DNA from: JAKLFA01 sp038222225
GTDB lineage: Bacteria > Omnitrophota > Gorgyraeia > Zapsychrales > JANLHA01
Assembly: GCA_038222225.1 (NCBI GenBank)
Contig: JBBRHV010000056.1
Location: 1 to 14,763 of the forward strand
DNA: 14,763 nt
Direction of reading: 5' to 3'
In this document: one piece after another, positions 7,464-14,381 of the stretch
How the letters are laid out: every line of letters begins with the position of its first letter
Position numbering within the stretch: the stretch's first letter is position 1
Translations under genes and position numbers: made by a program
The notes under the pieces: generated by a model
Seen by the model: only the letters and a program-made list of their open reading frames with translations
Database searches by the model: none
What the model was told of the DNA's origin: nothing

Positions 7464-9200
7464 ATGTTCTCCCTCAAAGAACGCTTACAACAGATCCTGA
7501 TTCGGGACCACATTATCAAAGAAGAGGATCTGCAGAAGGCGTTAGAAGAGCAGAAGACAAGCGGCGGTGAACTAAGCAAGATCCTGATCCGGATGAAGCT
7601 TGTGACCGAAGATGACCTGACCCACGCCTTAAGTGAGGGGCTGGGCATGCCGCCGATTGATGTATCCCGCCTTAAGATCGATCCTGAAGTTGTTAAAATT
7701 ATTCCTCATGCGGTAGCTCAAAAAAATCAAATTATTCCGGTGTCTAAAATGGGCGACAATCTTACGCTGGCCATGGCTGACCCGCTTAATATTTTTGTGA
7801 TTGATAATGTGAAAGATCTTACCGGTTTAAATATTATACCGATCATAGGGCGTTCCGCTCAAATTCAGCAGACCATTGAAAAATATTATTCTACAGATTC
7901 TTCCGAGACCTTAAGAGGAATCATGAAGGACATGAAGGAGTCGGAAGATTTTGAATTGGTCCGCGAGTCCGGTCAGATGGCGGATGTGACCGTTAAGGAT
8001 ATTATTCAGGATGCTCCCATGATCAAGCTGACCGATACGATTATTCAGCAGTCGGTTTTTTCTAAAGCGAGCGATGTTTTTATTGAGCCGATGGCAGAGA
8101 CTTTGCGCATACGTTATCGGGTGGATGGGGTGATCCGTGAGGTGGACCAAATGACGAAGGCGCTTCATCAGCCGATTATTTCACGGATCAAGGTTATTTC
8201 TAACCTGGATATTTCGGAGCATCGTCTTCCGCAGGATGGCCGTTTTAAAACGATCGTCAACGGCCGAGAGGTGGATTTCCGTGTGAGTGTTTTGCCCACG
8301 GCATTTGGCGAGAAGATTGTCATGCGCGTTTTGGATAAATCAGGCGGTTTGCTTGATCTGGAAAAGCTTGGGTTTGAGCAGCGGGACCTCAAGCGCTTGA
8401 AGGAGGTGGCCGCTCATCCGCATGGGATGATTTTGTCTTGCGGGCCGACTGGAAGCGGAAAAACAACAACGCTATATTCCGTTTTGAAATTTGTGGATTC
8501 TCCGGAAAAGAATATTGTGACGGTTGAAGATCCGGTGGAATATCAGGTGCGCGGCATTAATCAGGTCAATGTTAAACCGTCGGTCGGGCTTACATTCTCA
8601 TCAGCGTTGCGTTCCATTTTAAGGCAGGATCCGGACATCATTCTGATCGGGGAGATTCGTGATACTGAGACTTTGGATATCGCGGTGAAGGCCGCGCTTA
8701 CCGGGCATTTGGTTTTAAGTTCGCTGCATACAACTACGGCGGCCGGCTCTGTGATCCGCATGATGAACATGGGAGTGGAACCGTTTCTATTGTGTTCCTC
8801 TGTTTTGGCGATTTCAGGGCAGCGGCTGGTACGGCGGATTTGCCTTCATTGCAAAGAGGCGTATGATCTGGCACCGGAGGTGGCGGTCCGTGTCGGTTTG
8901 ACGCGATTGTTCCCGTCTGGAAAGTTTAAGCTCTATCGCGGCAAAGGCTGTGGCGAATGTCTGAATACCGGCTATATTGGGCGGGTTGTTCTTTCAGAGA
9001 TCCTTGTGTTAACGCCAAAGGTCCGTGAATATATTTTAAAACGCGCCGGTGAACTTCGGATCAAAACTGTCGGCCGCGAAGAAGGCATGATCACGATGCG
9101 AGAGGACGGGCTTCAAAAGGCGATGGCCGGAGCCACTTCTTTGGAAGAGGTCTTGCGCGTCACGGCGCCGGATGAAGATTTTCCTCAGGACAAAAAGTAA
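7464..9200 (+). CDS. Type IV pilus / type II secretion assembly ATPase, first copy (PilB/GspE family)
   Basis: This cytoplasmic hexameric ATPase powers pilin or pseudopilin polymerisation through the PilC/GspF platform. The 578 residues show the full architecture. An MshEN-like/GspE_N region (about 1-145) has degenerate glycines, so c-di-GMP binding is doubtful. A linker with many acidic residues follows (about 146-185). The Asp box region reads SDVFIEPMAETLRIRYRVDG, with Phe where His is common. Then come Walker A GPTGSGKT (327-334, K333), Walker B-like DIILIGE (391-397), and the His box in LSSLHTTTAAG. A tetracysteine zinc site is formed by CLHC and CGEC, followed by NTGYIGRV. The zinc site and N-domain argue for an extension ATPase, not a PilT retraction ATPase. 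The gene begins three nt after the stand-alone domain gene with no strong Shine-Dalgarno and ends seven nt before the second ATPase. Confidence 0.93.
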   Translation: MFSLKERLQQILIRDHIIKEEDLQKALEEQKTSGGELSKILIRMKLVTEDDLTHALSEGLGMPPIDVSRLKIDPEVVKIIPHAVAQKNQIIPVSKMGDNLTLAMADPLNIFVIDNVKDLTGLNIIPIIGRSAQIQQTIEKYYSTDSSETLRGIMKDMKESEDFELVRESGQMADVTVKDIIQDAPMIKLTDTIIQQSVFSKASDVFIEPMAETLRIRYRVDGVIREVDQMTKALHQPIISRIKVISNLDISEHRLPQDGRFKTIVNGREVDFRVSVLPTAFGEKIVMRVLDKSGGLLDLEKLGFEQRDLKRLKEVAAHPHGMILSCGPTGSGKTTTLYSVLKFVDSPEKNIVTVEDPVEYQVRGINQVNVKPSVGLTFSSALRSILRQDPDIILIGEIRDTETLDIAVKAALTGHLVLSSLHTTTAAGSVIRMMNMGVEPFLLCSSVLAISGQRLVRRICLHCKEAYDLAPEVAVRVGLTRLFPSGKFKLYRGKGCGECLNTGYIGRVVLSEILVLTPKVREYILKRAGELRIKTVGREEGMITMREDGLQKAMAGATSLEEVLRVTAPDEDFPQDKK

Positions 9201-9207
9201 AGGGCGG

Positions 9208-10929
9208 ATGGATGTTAGAATGGCAGACACATTAAAGCAAAAAATTATCAAAGCGCTGATCGAGTCATTGAATATCCCTCAGAAGGAGGTTGATGCGGCG
9301 ATTTCTTTGCACGAGGAGAAAGGCGTTGCTCTGGATCGCGCTTTGATCGAAAAGGGCCTGATCAAGGAAGAGGACATGCTGGCTTCTCTGGTCAAGGAGC
9401 TGCGGATCCCTTTTATTAATTTAAAGAAATACAAGATCGGCCCTGCATTGAAGGAGTTGATCGCGGAAAAGGTGGCCCGTCAATACAGGATCATCCCGAT
9501 TTCGCGTTTAAAGAATATGATTACGGTGGCTATTTCAGATCCGTTTAATATTTTTGTGATTGATGATTTGAAAAGCATTACCGGTCATGAGATTGACGTG
9601 GTGATGAGCACCGAATCGGATATTCTGGAAGCGATCGATGATTATTACGGATCGGGTTTGTCCAGCAGCGTTAAGGATGTGACCAAAGATATCGATTTGG
9701 AGGACTTTGAGATTGTTGAGGAGCGGGGGTTTAAAGAGGATTTGGCGATCGGCGCGGATGAGGCGGACCATGCTCCGATCATTCGATTGGTCAATCTGGT
9801 GATCAGAGAGGCTTTGAAGCAGCGGGCGTCGGATGTGCATATGGAACCGATGGAGACGTCCATGAGGGTCAGATTCCGGATCGATGGAATTTTGCATGAT
9901 GTCATGGATATTCCTAAAGTGAATCAGAACGCGGTGCTGGTTAGGGTTAAGATCATGTCGCGTCTGGATATCACTGCGACGCGTACGCCTCAGGACGGGC
10001 GGTTCAAAATGATCATTTCCGGAAAAGAGATCGACTTTCGTGTTTCGCTGCTTCCGACGACATTTGGGCAAAAGATTGTTTTGCGGGTTCTTGATAAGCG
10101 CAATTTGGCGATTGGTTTGGAAGGTTTGGGGTTTTCCGGCCGGGCCCAGCGTCTTTTAAAAGACGGAATGTATAAGCCGTTCGGGATGGTTTTGGTTACG
10201 GGACCGACCGGAAGCGGAAAGTCCACGACGCTTTATTCCTTGATCAATCAGCTCAACATTGTGGACCGTAATATTATTACCGTTGAAGAGCCGGTGGAGT
10301 ATCTGATGGAAGGGTTGACCCAGATCGAAGTCCGTTCGGAAATCGGTTTAACGTTTGCCGCGGCGCTTCGTTCGATTTTAAGACAAAGTCCGGATATTGT
10401 CATGGTTGGAGAGATCCGTGATTTTGAAACAGCAGATATTGCCGTCAAGGCCTCATTGACAGGACAGCTGGTCTTCTCTACATTGCACACCAATGATGCG
10501 GCCGGTGCGTTAACCCGTCTGGTGGATATGGGGGTCGAGCCTTTCCTGGTGGCGTCCAGCTTGGTTCTGGTGTGCGCTCAGCGGTTATGCCGTCAACTTT
10601 GTACGCATTGTAAAAAAGAGGAGCATATTCCCGAGGAGGCGCTGAAACGGCTGAATTATGAGATTCCCAAATCGGCGCGGTTTTTTAAGGGAGAGGGTTG
10701 TGATTATTGCCGTCATACCGGTTATCATGGCCGAGTGGGCGTGACGGAGGTCCTTGAGATTGACGAAACGGTGCGGGAGATGCTGATTAAAGGAGAGTCC
10801 TCAGAGGGCATCAAGACCTATGCCCGTCAGAAATGCGGGATGGCGACTCTTTGGGATGATATTCTTGATAAACTTTTTAGAGGGGTGACCTCGCTGGAAG
10901 AGGTTTATCGGGTCACCTCCAGCGATTAA
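9208..10929 (+). CDS. Type IV pilus / type II secretion assembly ATPase, second copy (PilB/GspE family)
   Basis: A second full-length extension-type ATPase follows directly after the first. From ATG 9208 it has 573 residues. The frame opens further upstream (ATG 9172), but that would overlap the previous gene by 29 nt; ATG 9220 (protein starting MADTLKQK) is a real alternative. An AAAGGG lies a short distance before 9208. The order is: MshEN-like/GspE_N region (about 1-150), acidic linker, ASDVHMEPMETSMRVRFRIDG with the canonical histidine, Walker A GPTGSGKS (332-339, K338), Walker B-like DIVMVGE (396-402), His box FSTLHTNDAAGAL, and a tetracysteine site (CTHC and CDYC followed by RHTGYHGRVG). 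It is more canonical than the first copy at the Asp box. The two could form different motors, a mixed ring, or be partly redundant; the sequence does not decide. Confidence 0.92.
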   Translation: MDVRMADTLKQKIIKALIESLNIPQKEVDAAISLHEEKGVALDRALIEKGLIKEEDMLASLVKELRIPFINLKKYKIGPALKELIAEKVARQYRIIPISRLKNMITVAISDPFNIFVIDDLKSITGHEIDVVMSTESDILEAIDDYYGSGLSSSVKDVTKDIDLEDFEIVEERGFKEDLAIGADEADHAPIIRLVNLVIREALKQRASDVHMEPMETSMRVRFRIDGILHDVMDIPKVNQNAVLVRVKIMSRLDITATRTPQDGRFKMIISGKEIDFRVSLLPTTFGQKIVLRVLDKRNLAIGLEGLGFSGRAQRLLKDGMYKPFGMVLVTGPTGSGKSTTLYSLINQLNIVDRNIITVEEPVEYLMEGLTQIEVRSEIGLTFAAALRSILRQSPDIVMVGEIRDFETADIAVKASLTGQLVFSTLHTNDAAGALTRLVDMGVEPFLVASSLVLVCAQRLCRQLCTHCKKEEHIPEEALKRLNYEIPKSARFFKGEGCDYCRHTGYHGRVGVTEVLEIDETVREMLIKGESSEGIKTYARQKCGMATLWDDILDKLFRGVTSLEEVYRVTSSD

Positions 10930-10956
10930 AAAATTAAGAAAATAATTTTTTGTCTT

Positions 10957-10984
10957 TTGAATAATGTTAGAATACATATATATT
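10957..10984 (+). promoter_or_regulatory. Putative promoter upstream of the PilC/GspF gene
   Basis: The 95-nt AT-rich gap after the second ATPase gene contains TTGAAT (10957-10962), a 16-nt spacer and TATATT (10979-10984). An overlapping alternative -10, TAGAAT, sits at 10968-10973 without a good -35. The placement suggests that the pilC and coiled-coil genes have their own transcript. The match is moderate and AT-rich sequence makes chance hits likely. Confidence 0.4.
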
Positions 10985-11024
10985 TTGTAAGAGCATGAAT
11001 TGAGCTGATTCTTGGGGGTGGGGA

Positions 11025-12233
11025 ATGCCAAACTATAAATATGTCGCTAAAGACTATGATTCTCGCACTATTATCGGAAATGTCGGCGCGGAGAATGAAC
11101 AGGCGGTTGTTGCGGAGTTGCGCAGCCGGGACCTGATGGTTGTTTCAATTGTTGAAGTGAAGAAGGGACCGCGGACGTTTTCATTCCGGCCTAAAAAAGT
11201 CAAGGCGGACGATCTGGTGCTTTTTTCCCGTCAGTTGGCGACGATGGTGGATGCCGGGATTCCGATCTTGCAGGCCTTGGAAGCTTTAGAGGAACAGGCG
11301 ACTCAGGAATATTTTAAAAGTGTGATCAAGACGATGAGAGAAGATATTCAATTGGGGAGCAGTTTGTCGGTCGCGTTTTCTAAGCATCCGAGAGTGTTTG
11401 ACCCGTTGTTTGTGAATATGATCAAGGTTGGCGAGACCGGCGGTGTTTTAAGCACGATCTTGGATCGTGTTGCTGGATATTTGGAAAAAAGCGCAAAATT
11501 GCGCCGTAAGGTTGTTACGGCATTGACCTATCCTTCAGTCGTTGTGTTTATGGCGAGCGTGATTACGACATTGCTGCTGGTCAAGATGGTTCCGGCCTTT
11601 GCCGAGATTTACAGTTCATTTGATCAGGAGCTGCCGGCCATGACACGGGTGCTGATTGGTATCAGTAATTTTCTAAAGTCGTATATTTTATTTGTTCTGG
11701 GGGGCTTGATTCTGGGCGGATTTTCTCTTACGCGGTGGTATCGTACTGAAGCGGGCCATCTTGCGGTTGATAGGGTTGCTTTAAAGGCCCCGATTTTCGG
11801 TCCGATCCTGAAAAAGGTGGCGATCAGCCGGTTCAGCCGGACATTGGCGATTTTATTGCAGACCGGTGTTCCTATTTTGGAGTCACTGGACATTGTTGGT
11901 AAGACCAGCGGAAATAAGGTCATTGAAAAAGTGGTGGAAACGGTGAAGTCCAATGTTCGTGAGGGGGAAAGCATTGCCCTTCCGCTGACGCGCAGCGGAG
12001 TTTTTCCGCCGATGGTTACACGCATGATCGCCATTGGGGAGAAGTCGGGGCAGCTTGAAAAGATGCTGAGTAAATTAGCTGAGTTTTATGAGGATCAGGT
12101 TGATGCGGCGGTCGCGAGTTTGACCAGCATTATTGAGCCGGTCGTTATCGGGGTTTTGGGCGTTGTTATCGGGTTTATTGTGATTGCGTTATTCATGCCG
12201 ATTTTGAACATGACACAAATGATCGGGAAATAA
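11025..12233 (+). CDS. Type IV pilus / type II secretion inner-membrane platform protein (PilC/GspF family)
   Basis: The polytopic platform protein couples PilB-type ATPases to pilin assembly in the inner membrane. At 402 residues it has the usual length and two homologous cytoplasmic T2SSF domains. Domain 1 (about 66-189) has LFSRQLATMVDAGIPILQAL and GETGG. Domain 2 (about 268-391) has FSRTLAILLQTGVPILESL and GEKSG. Membrane helices lie at about 168-190, 220-236 and 372-392, and the protein ends in the typical ALFMPILNMTQMIGK. The N-terminal 45 residues (YKYVAKDYDSRTIIGNV) are the expected PilC/GspF leader segment. The ATG at 11025 follows an unusually G-rich ribosome-binding region (GGGGGTGGGG, 11014-11023). 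The next gene starts nine nt after its stop. Whether it serves a pilus or a secretion pseudopilus cannot be told from this protein. Confidence 0.94.
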   Translation: MPNYKYVAKDYDSRTIIGNVGAENEQAVVAELRSRDLMVVSIVEVKKGPRTFSFRPKKVKADDLVLFSRQLATMVDAGIPILQALEALEEQATQEYFKSVIKTMREDIQLGSSLSVAFSKHPRVFDPLFVNMIKVGETGGVLSTILDRVAGYLEKSAKLRRKVVTALTYPSVVVFMASVITTLLLVKMVPAFAEIYSSFDQELPAMTRVLIGISNFLKSYILFVLGGLILGGFSLTRWYRTEAGHLAVDRVALKAPIFGPILKKVAISRFSRTLAILLQTGVPILESLDIVGKTSGNKVIEKVVETVKSNVREGESIALPLTRSGVFPPMVTRMIAIGEKSGQLEKMLSKLAEFYEDQVDAAVASLTSIIEPVVIGVLGVVIGFIVIALFMPILNMTQMIGK

Positions 12234-12242
12234 TAGGACGAT

Positions 12243-13940
12243 ATGATAAAGCCATATAAAAAGTTTTTTTATCTGGCCGCATTTGAAGCCTTTCTTTTCA
12301 CCGGGCTTTGTGCGGCTCCGTCGGTGTTTGCTCAGCAGGCCGAAAGCATTTCAACGGATGCCTTTTTGGAGTACACTCTGGCTGACCTGAGAGAAAAAAT
12401 GGATGCGGCCATCGAGAACAACCGGCAGCTGTCTTCCAAAAATGATTCTTTGCAGAAACGCATGCTTTTTCTGAATAAGGAGTCGCGGGATTTCAGTGAC
12501 GAGAAGATGTCGGCCATGGAGCAGGCGGTCAAATTGCGTGAATCGATTAAATTAGGGGCCAATGAAATAGAGACGATACGCAAACATGCGAATAATGCCC
12601 GGGAGCGAAAACAATATTTGCAGTTGGAAGTTGCCAATCTGACAAAACAGATGGGGTTCATGGAGACGGAACGGAAGCTGCTCTCCGGGAAAGTGGATGA
12701 TCTGAAAGTGGATTTGATGACGATCCGGGAGGGGGTTCGTCCCAAGGAACAGGGAAGTTTGTTGCAGTATTATACTCAAGAAAAATTTAACTTTATTGAT
12801 ATGGTCACGCAAGCCCGGGCCCGCGTTCAGGAGAAAGAAAGTCAGGTGGATTTGCTGGATCTCGATATGGCGAAAGAGTTGAGTTTGAAAGAACGGGAGC
12901 TGCTGTTTCAGGAATCCCGTAAAGAGGAAGTTTCATCGTTGCGGTTGAAATTGAGGGACGCTAATGATAAATATGATTTGCTGGAGAAGTTCCGGCGTAA
13001 GATTCAGGAGCAGTCCAAGGATTCGATCAAAGATTTTGAAAGGGGGCTCGCAGAGCTCCGTGATTATTCTAAAGAGCTGAGCTTGGTGATTGGTCAGATG
13101 AAGGATGCGAAGGGAAAGATCGGCCAGGGATTTGAAGTTCAGCAAAAAACTTTAAAGGATCAGAGCGGTCTTTTGCAGGAGCAGAATGAGCTGTTGTTTC
13201 TTAAAAAGAGGGAGCTGGAGAGCCTGATTGCTTTAAAAAACAAGGCAGCCGTCGAAGAACATGCACAGGCGTTGTTAAGTGACGAATCTGGTCAGCTTCT
13301 GGAACGTGAGCGGTTGATCAGACTGGAACATGCGAAGATTGAGAATGATATTGCTGCTCAGAAAAAAACTGAGGAGTCGTTGAAGCGGGATTATGACCGA
13401 TTGAAGAAAGAAGTTTTCGTGTCTGAAAATGAAGTAAGCGCGGCAAAGATTAAAACCGAGCAGCTGCGGAAAGTGGAGTTCGGCAAGAAACGGGAAGAAT
13501 TGAAGGGGCTGCTGCTTCAAAAGAAGCAGAACGTGCTCAAGGGTGATGAAGGCATAAAAGGGATGGAAACAAGTTTTAAGGAGAAGGAAGCCGCGTTAAA
13601 GAGTTCCCGTGAGCGGCAGGGCGCGCTGAAAGAGCGTTTGGCTGCGTTAAGCGCCAGTTTTGAAGAAGCACAAAAGTTTCAGAAGGGCTTGGATGAGAAG
13701 AAACAGGAGTTTTCTAGCCGAGTGGATGTGGTTTCGAGAGAGACGAAAGAGGATATTAAAGTTTTGAAATTGCAAAAGAAGGCGCTTGAGGGGTCTTTAG
13801 GTGTGATCGAAAAAAAATATCAAGCTGGGCAAATTCAAGCCGATACGCAGAGTTCCGAGTTCGCGCAGCTGCAAGGCTATCTTTCCGTTTTAAAAGGGGA
13901 GAATGCCAGCCTTAAGAAAAAAATCATGTCTCTTCAGTGA
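12243..13940 (+). CDS. Secreted coiled-coil protein of unknown function
   Basis: I do not recognise a named family. The 565 residues begin with a Sec-type signal peptide: basic MIKPYKK, hydrophobic core to about residue 28, and a likely signal peptidase I site after SVFA (residue 30). The core contains one cysteine (C23), but its context, TGLC, is not a good lipobox. From about residue 44 to the end the sequence is almost entirely charged heptad-type helix, rich in Glu, Lys, Gln and Leu. Interruptions occur near 163-185 (GVRPKEQGSLLQYY) and around the Gly-containing stretch near 290-300 (KGKIGQGF). No globular domain, enzymatic motif or membrane helix follows the signal, so a long periplasmic rod or oligomer is expected. 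AGGA at 12235-12238 precedes the ATG. It lies nine nt after the pilC gene, so a structural role in the pilus or secretion machine (alignment or spacer protein) is the obvious hypothesis, based on location only. Confidence 0.85.
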   Translation: MIKPYKKFFYLAAFEAFLFTGLCAAPSVFAQQAESISTDAFLEYTLADLREKMDAAIENNRQLSSKNDSLQKRMLFLNKESRDFSDEKMSAMEQAVKLRESIKLGANEIETIRKHANNARERKQYLQLEVANLTKQMGFMETERKLLSGKVDDLKVDLMTIREGVRPKEQGSLLQYYTQEKFNFIDMVTQARARVQEKESQVDLLDLDMAKELSLKERELLFQESRKEEVSSLRLKLRDANDKYDLLEKFRRKIQEQSKDSIKDFERGLAELRDYSKELSLVIGQMKDAKGKIGQGFEVQQKTLKDQSGLLQEQNELLFLKKRELESLIALKNKAAVEEHAQALLSDESGQLLERERLIRLEHAKIENDIAAQKKTEESLKRDYDRLKKEVFVSENEVSAAKIKTEQLRKVEFGKKREELKGLLLQKKQNVLKGDEGIKGMETSFKEKEAALKSSRERQGALKERLAALSASFEEAQKFQKGLDEKKQEFSSRVDVVSRETKEDIKVLKLQKKALEGSLGVIEKKYQAGQIQADTQSSEFAQLQGYLSVLKGENASLKKKIMSLQ

Positions 13941-13963
13941 ATTCATTGGATTGTGCCGTGCCC

Positions 13964-13993
13964 TTGACAATCGTGTAAGGGGTAGTTTATACT
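13964..13993 (+). promoter_or_regulatory. Strong sigma70-type promoter of the riboswitch-pilin transcript
   Basis: TTGACA (13964-13969), an 18-nt spacer and TATACT (13988-13993) give one of the best consensus matches in the window. A start at about 14000 would place the complete aptamer at the 5' end of the RNA, which is the usual arrangement. No intrinsic terminator is evident between the coiled-coil gene stop (13940) and this promoter, so read-through from upstream may also contribute. Confidence 0.75.
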
Positions 13994-14028
13994 TCAAGTG
14001 AGATTCTCTGCTCTTTGGATAAATTGTT

Positions 14029-14136
14029 TGTTAATGAACAAAGGTAAACCATTCGTAAGGATGGGACACAAAGCTATAGGGCCCTTTTGAATTGACGGAA
14101 GAGGATGGAAAAAAGGGTAGCCAGTTGCCATTAATA
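14029..14136 (+). promoter_or_regulatory. Cyclic di-GMP class I (GEMM-I) riboswitch aptamer
   Basis: The RNA matches the GEMM-I consensus in sequence and fold. The first hairpin is CCATTC-GTAA-GGATGG (14049-14064), closed by a GNRA-type tetraloop that normally docks into the second hairpin. It is followed by the conserved core GGGACACAAAGC (14063-14074). The second hairpin pairs GCTA (14073-14076) with TAGC (14118-14121) and, beyond an internal loop, CCCTTTT (14082-14088) with AAAAGGG (14111-14117). The closing helix P1 pairs GGTAA (14043-14047) with TTGCC (14125-14129, one G-U), and TTAATG upstream (14031-14036) can also meet CATTAA (14129-14134). By alignment in my head to the Vibrio Vc2 aptamer, the ligand-contacting G20, A47 and C92 equivalents are kept (G before TAAACC, A in CAAAG, C in TTGCC). 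G20 favours c-di-GMP over cGAMP. The aptamer precedes a terminator and a pilin gene. Confidence 0.9.
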
Positions 14137-14166
14137 TGAGAAATCATCAAAATGACTGTCCCGTTC
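14059..14166 (+). promoter_or_regulatory. Predicted antiterminator pairing between aptamer core and terminator 5' arm
   Basis: GGATGGGACA (14059-14068) can pair with TGTCCCGTTC (14157-14166) over ten consecutive positions, eight Watson-Crick and two G-U. The first strand contains the 3' arm of the aptamer's first hairpin and part of the ligand-binding core; the second contains the whole 5' arm of the terminator stem. The helix is therefore mutually exclusive with both the folded aptamer and the terminator. This implies that ligand-stabilised aptamer frees the terminator (OFF with c-di-GMP). The pairing is seen directly; the regulatory direction is inferred. Confidence 0.65.
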
Positions 14167-14190
14167 TGCGTTTGTGGAGCGGGATTTTTT
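14159..14190 (+). terminator. Intrinsic terminator forming the riboswitch expression platform
   Basis: TCCCGTTC (14159-14166) pairs with GAGCGGGA (14177-14184) in an eight-pair stem with one G-U. It is extendable by three weaker pairs into a loop around CGTTTG and is followed immediately by six T residues (14185-14190). It lies 23 nt after the aptamer and about 190 nt before the pilin start, the place expected for a transcription-attenuating riboswitch. Confidence 0.85.
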
Positions 14191-14381
14191 ATTGGGGTTT
14201 TTTGGGCGTCATTTAAATTGACACTCTTTATGAGTGTGTTACTATAAATGTAGTTAACATCAACCGCCCATTGAACTAGGGTCGTTTTGAGTGCTTTGAG
14301 ATTCTTCTAGAACCGTATTGTTTTCTACTCTTCTCATGCGCAAAAAACAGCTCGATTTCAATGGAGTACAAGGAGAAGAAG
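14191..14381 (+). promoter_or_regulatory. Pilin 5' leader with possible second promoter and inverted repeat
   Basis: This 191-nt stretch between the terminator and the pilin start holds no gene. TTGACA (14218-14223) is a perfect -35. Candidate -10 elements are TACTAT (14240-14245, spacer 16) or TATAAA (14243-14248, spacer 19), neither ideal. A perfect inverted repeat ACACTC-TTTAT-GAGTGT (14221-14237) lies between them and could be an operator or RNA hairpin. TGGGCG (14203-14208) can pair with CGCCCA (14265-14270), enclosing that repeat. A promoter here would make pilin transcription partly independent of the riboswitch. AAGGAG (14370-14375) is the pilin ribosome binding site. Confidence 0.45.

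Noticed and set aside
9172..9207. ATG 9172 as the start of the second ATPase.
   Set aside because: It overlaps the preceding gene by 29 nt without a ribosome binding site, and the added residues (MKIFLRTKSKGR) look like translated overlap. 9208 or 9220 is more likely.
9535..10071. A 178-codon open frame on the minus strand.
   Set aside because: It lies antisense inside the second ATPase gene, has an odd His/Arg/Asn-rich composition, no ribosome binding site and no recognisable domain.
12303..12314. A possible lipoprotein signal (TGLC) in the coiled-coil protein.
   Set aside because: Leu at -1 and Gly at -2 do not fit a lipobox, and SVFA with cleavage at residue 30 is a good signal peptidase I site.
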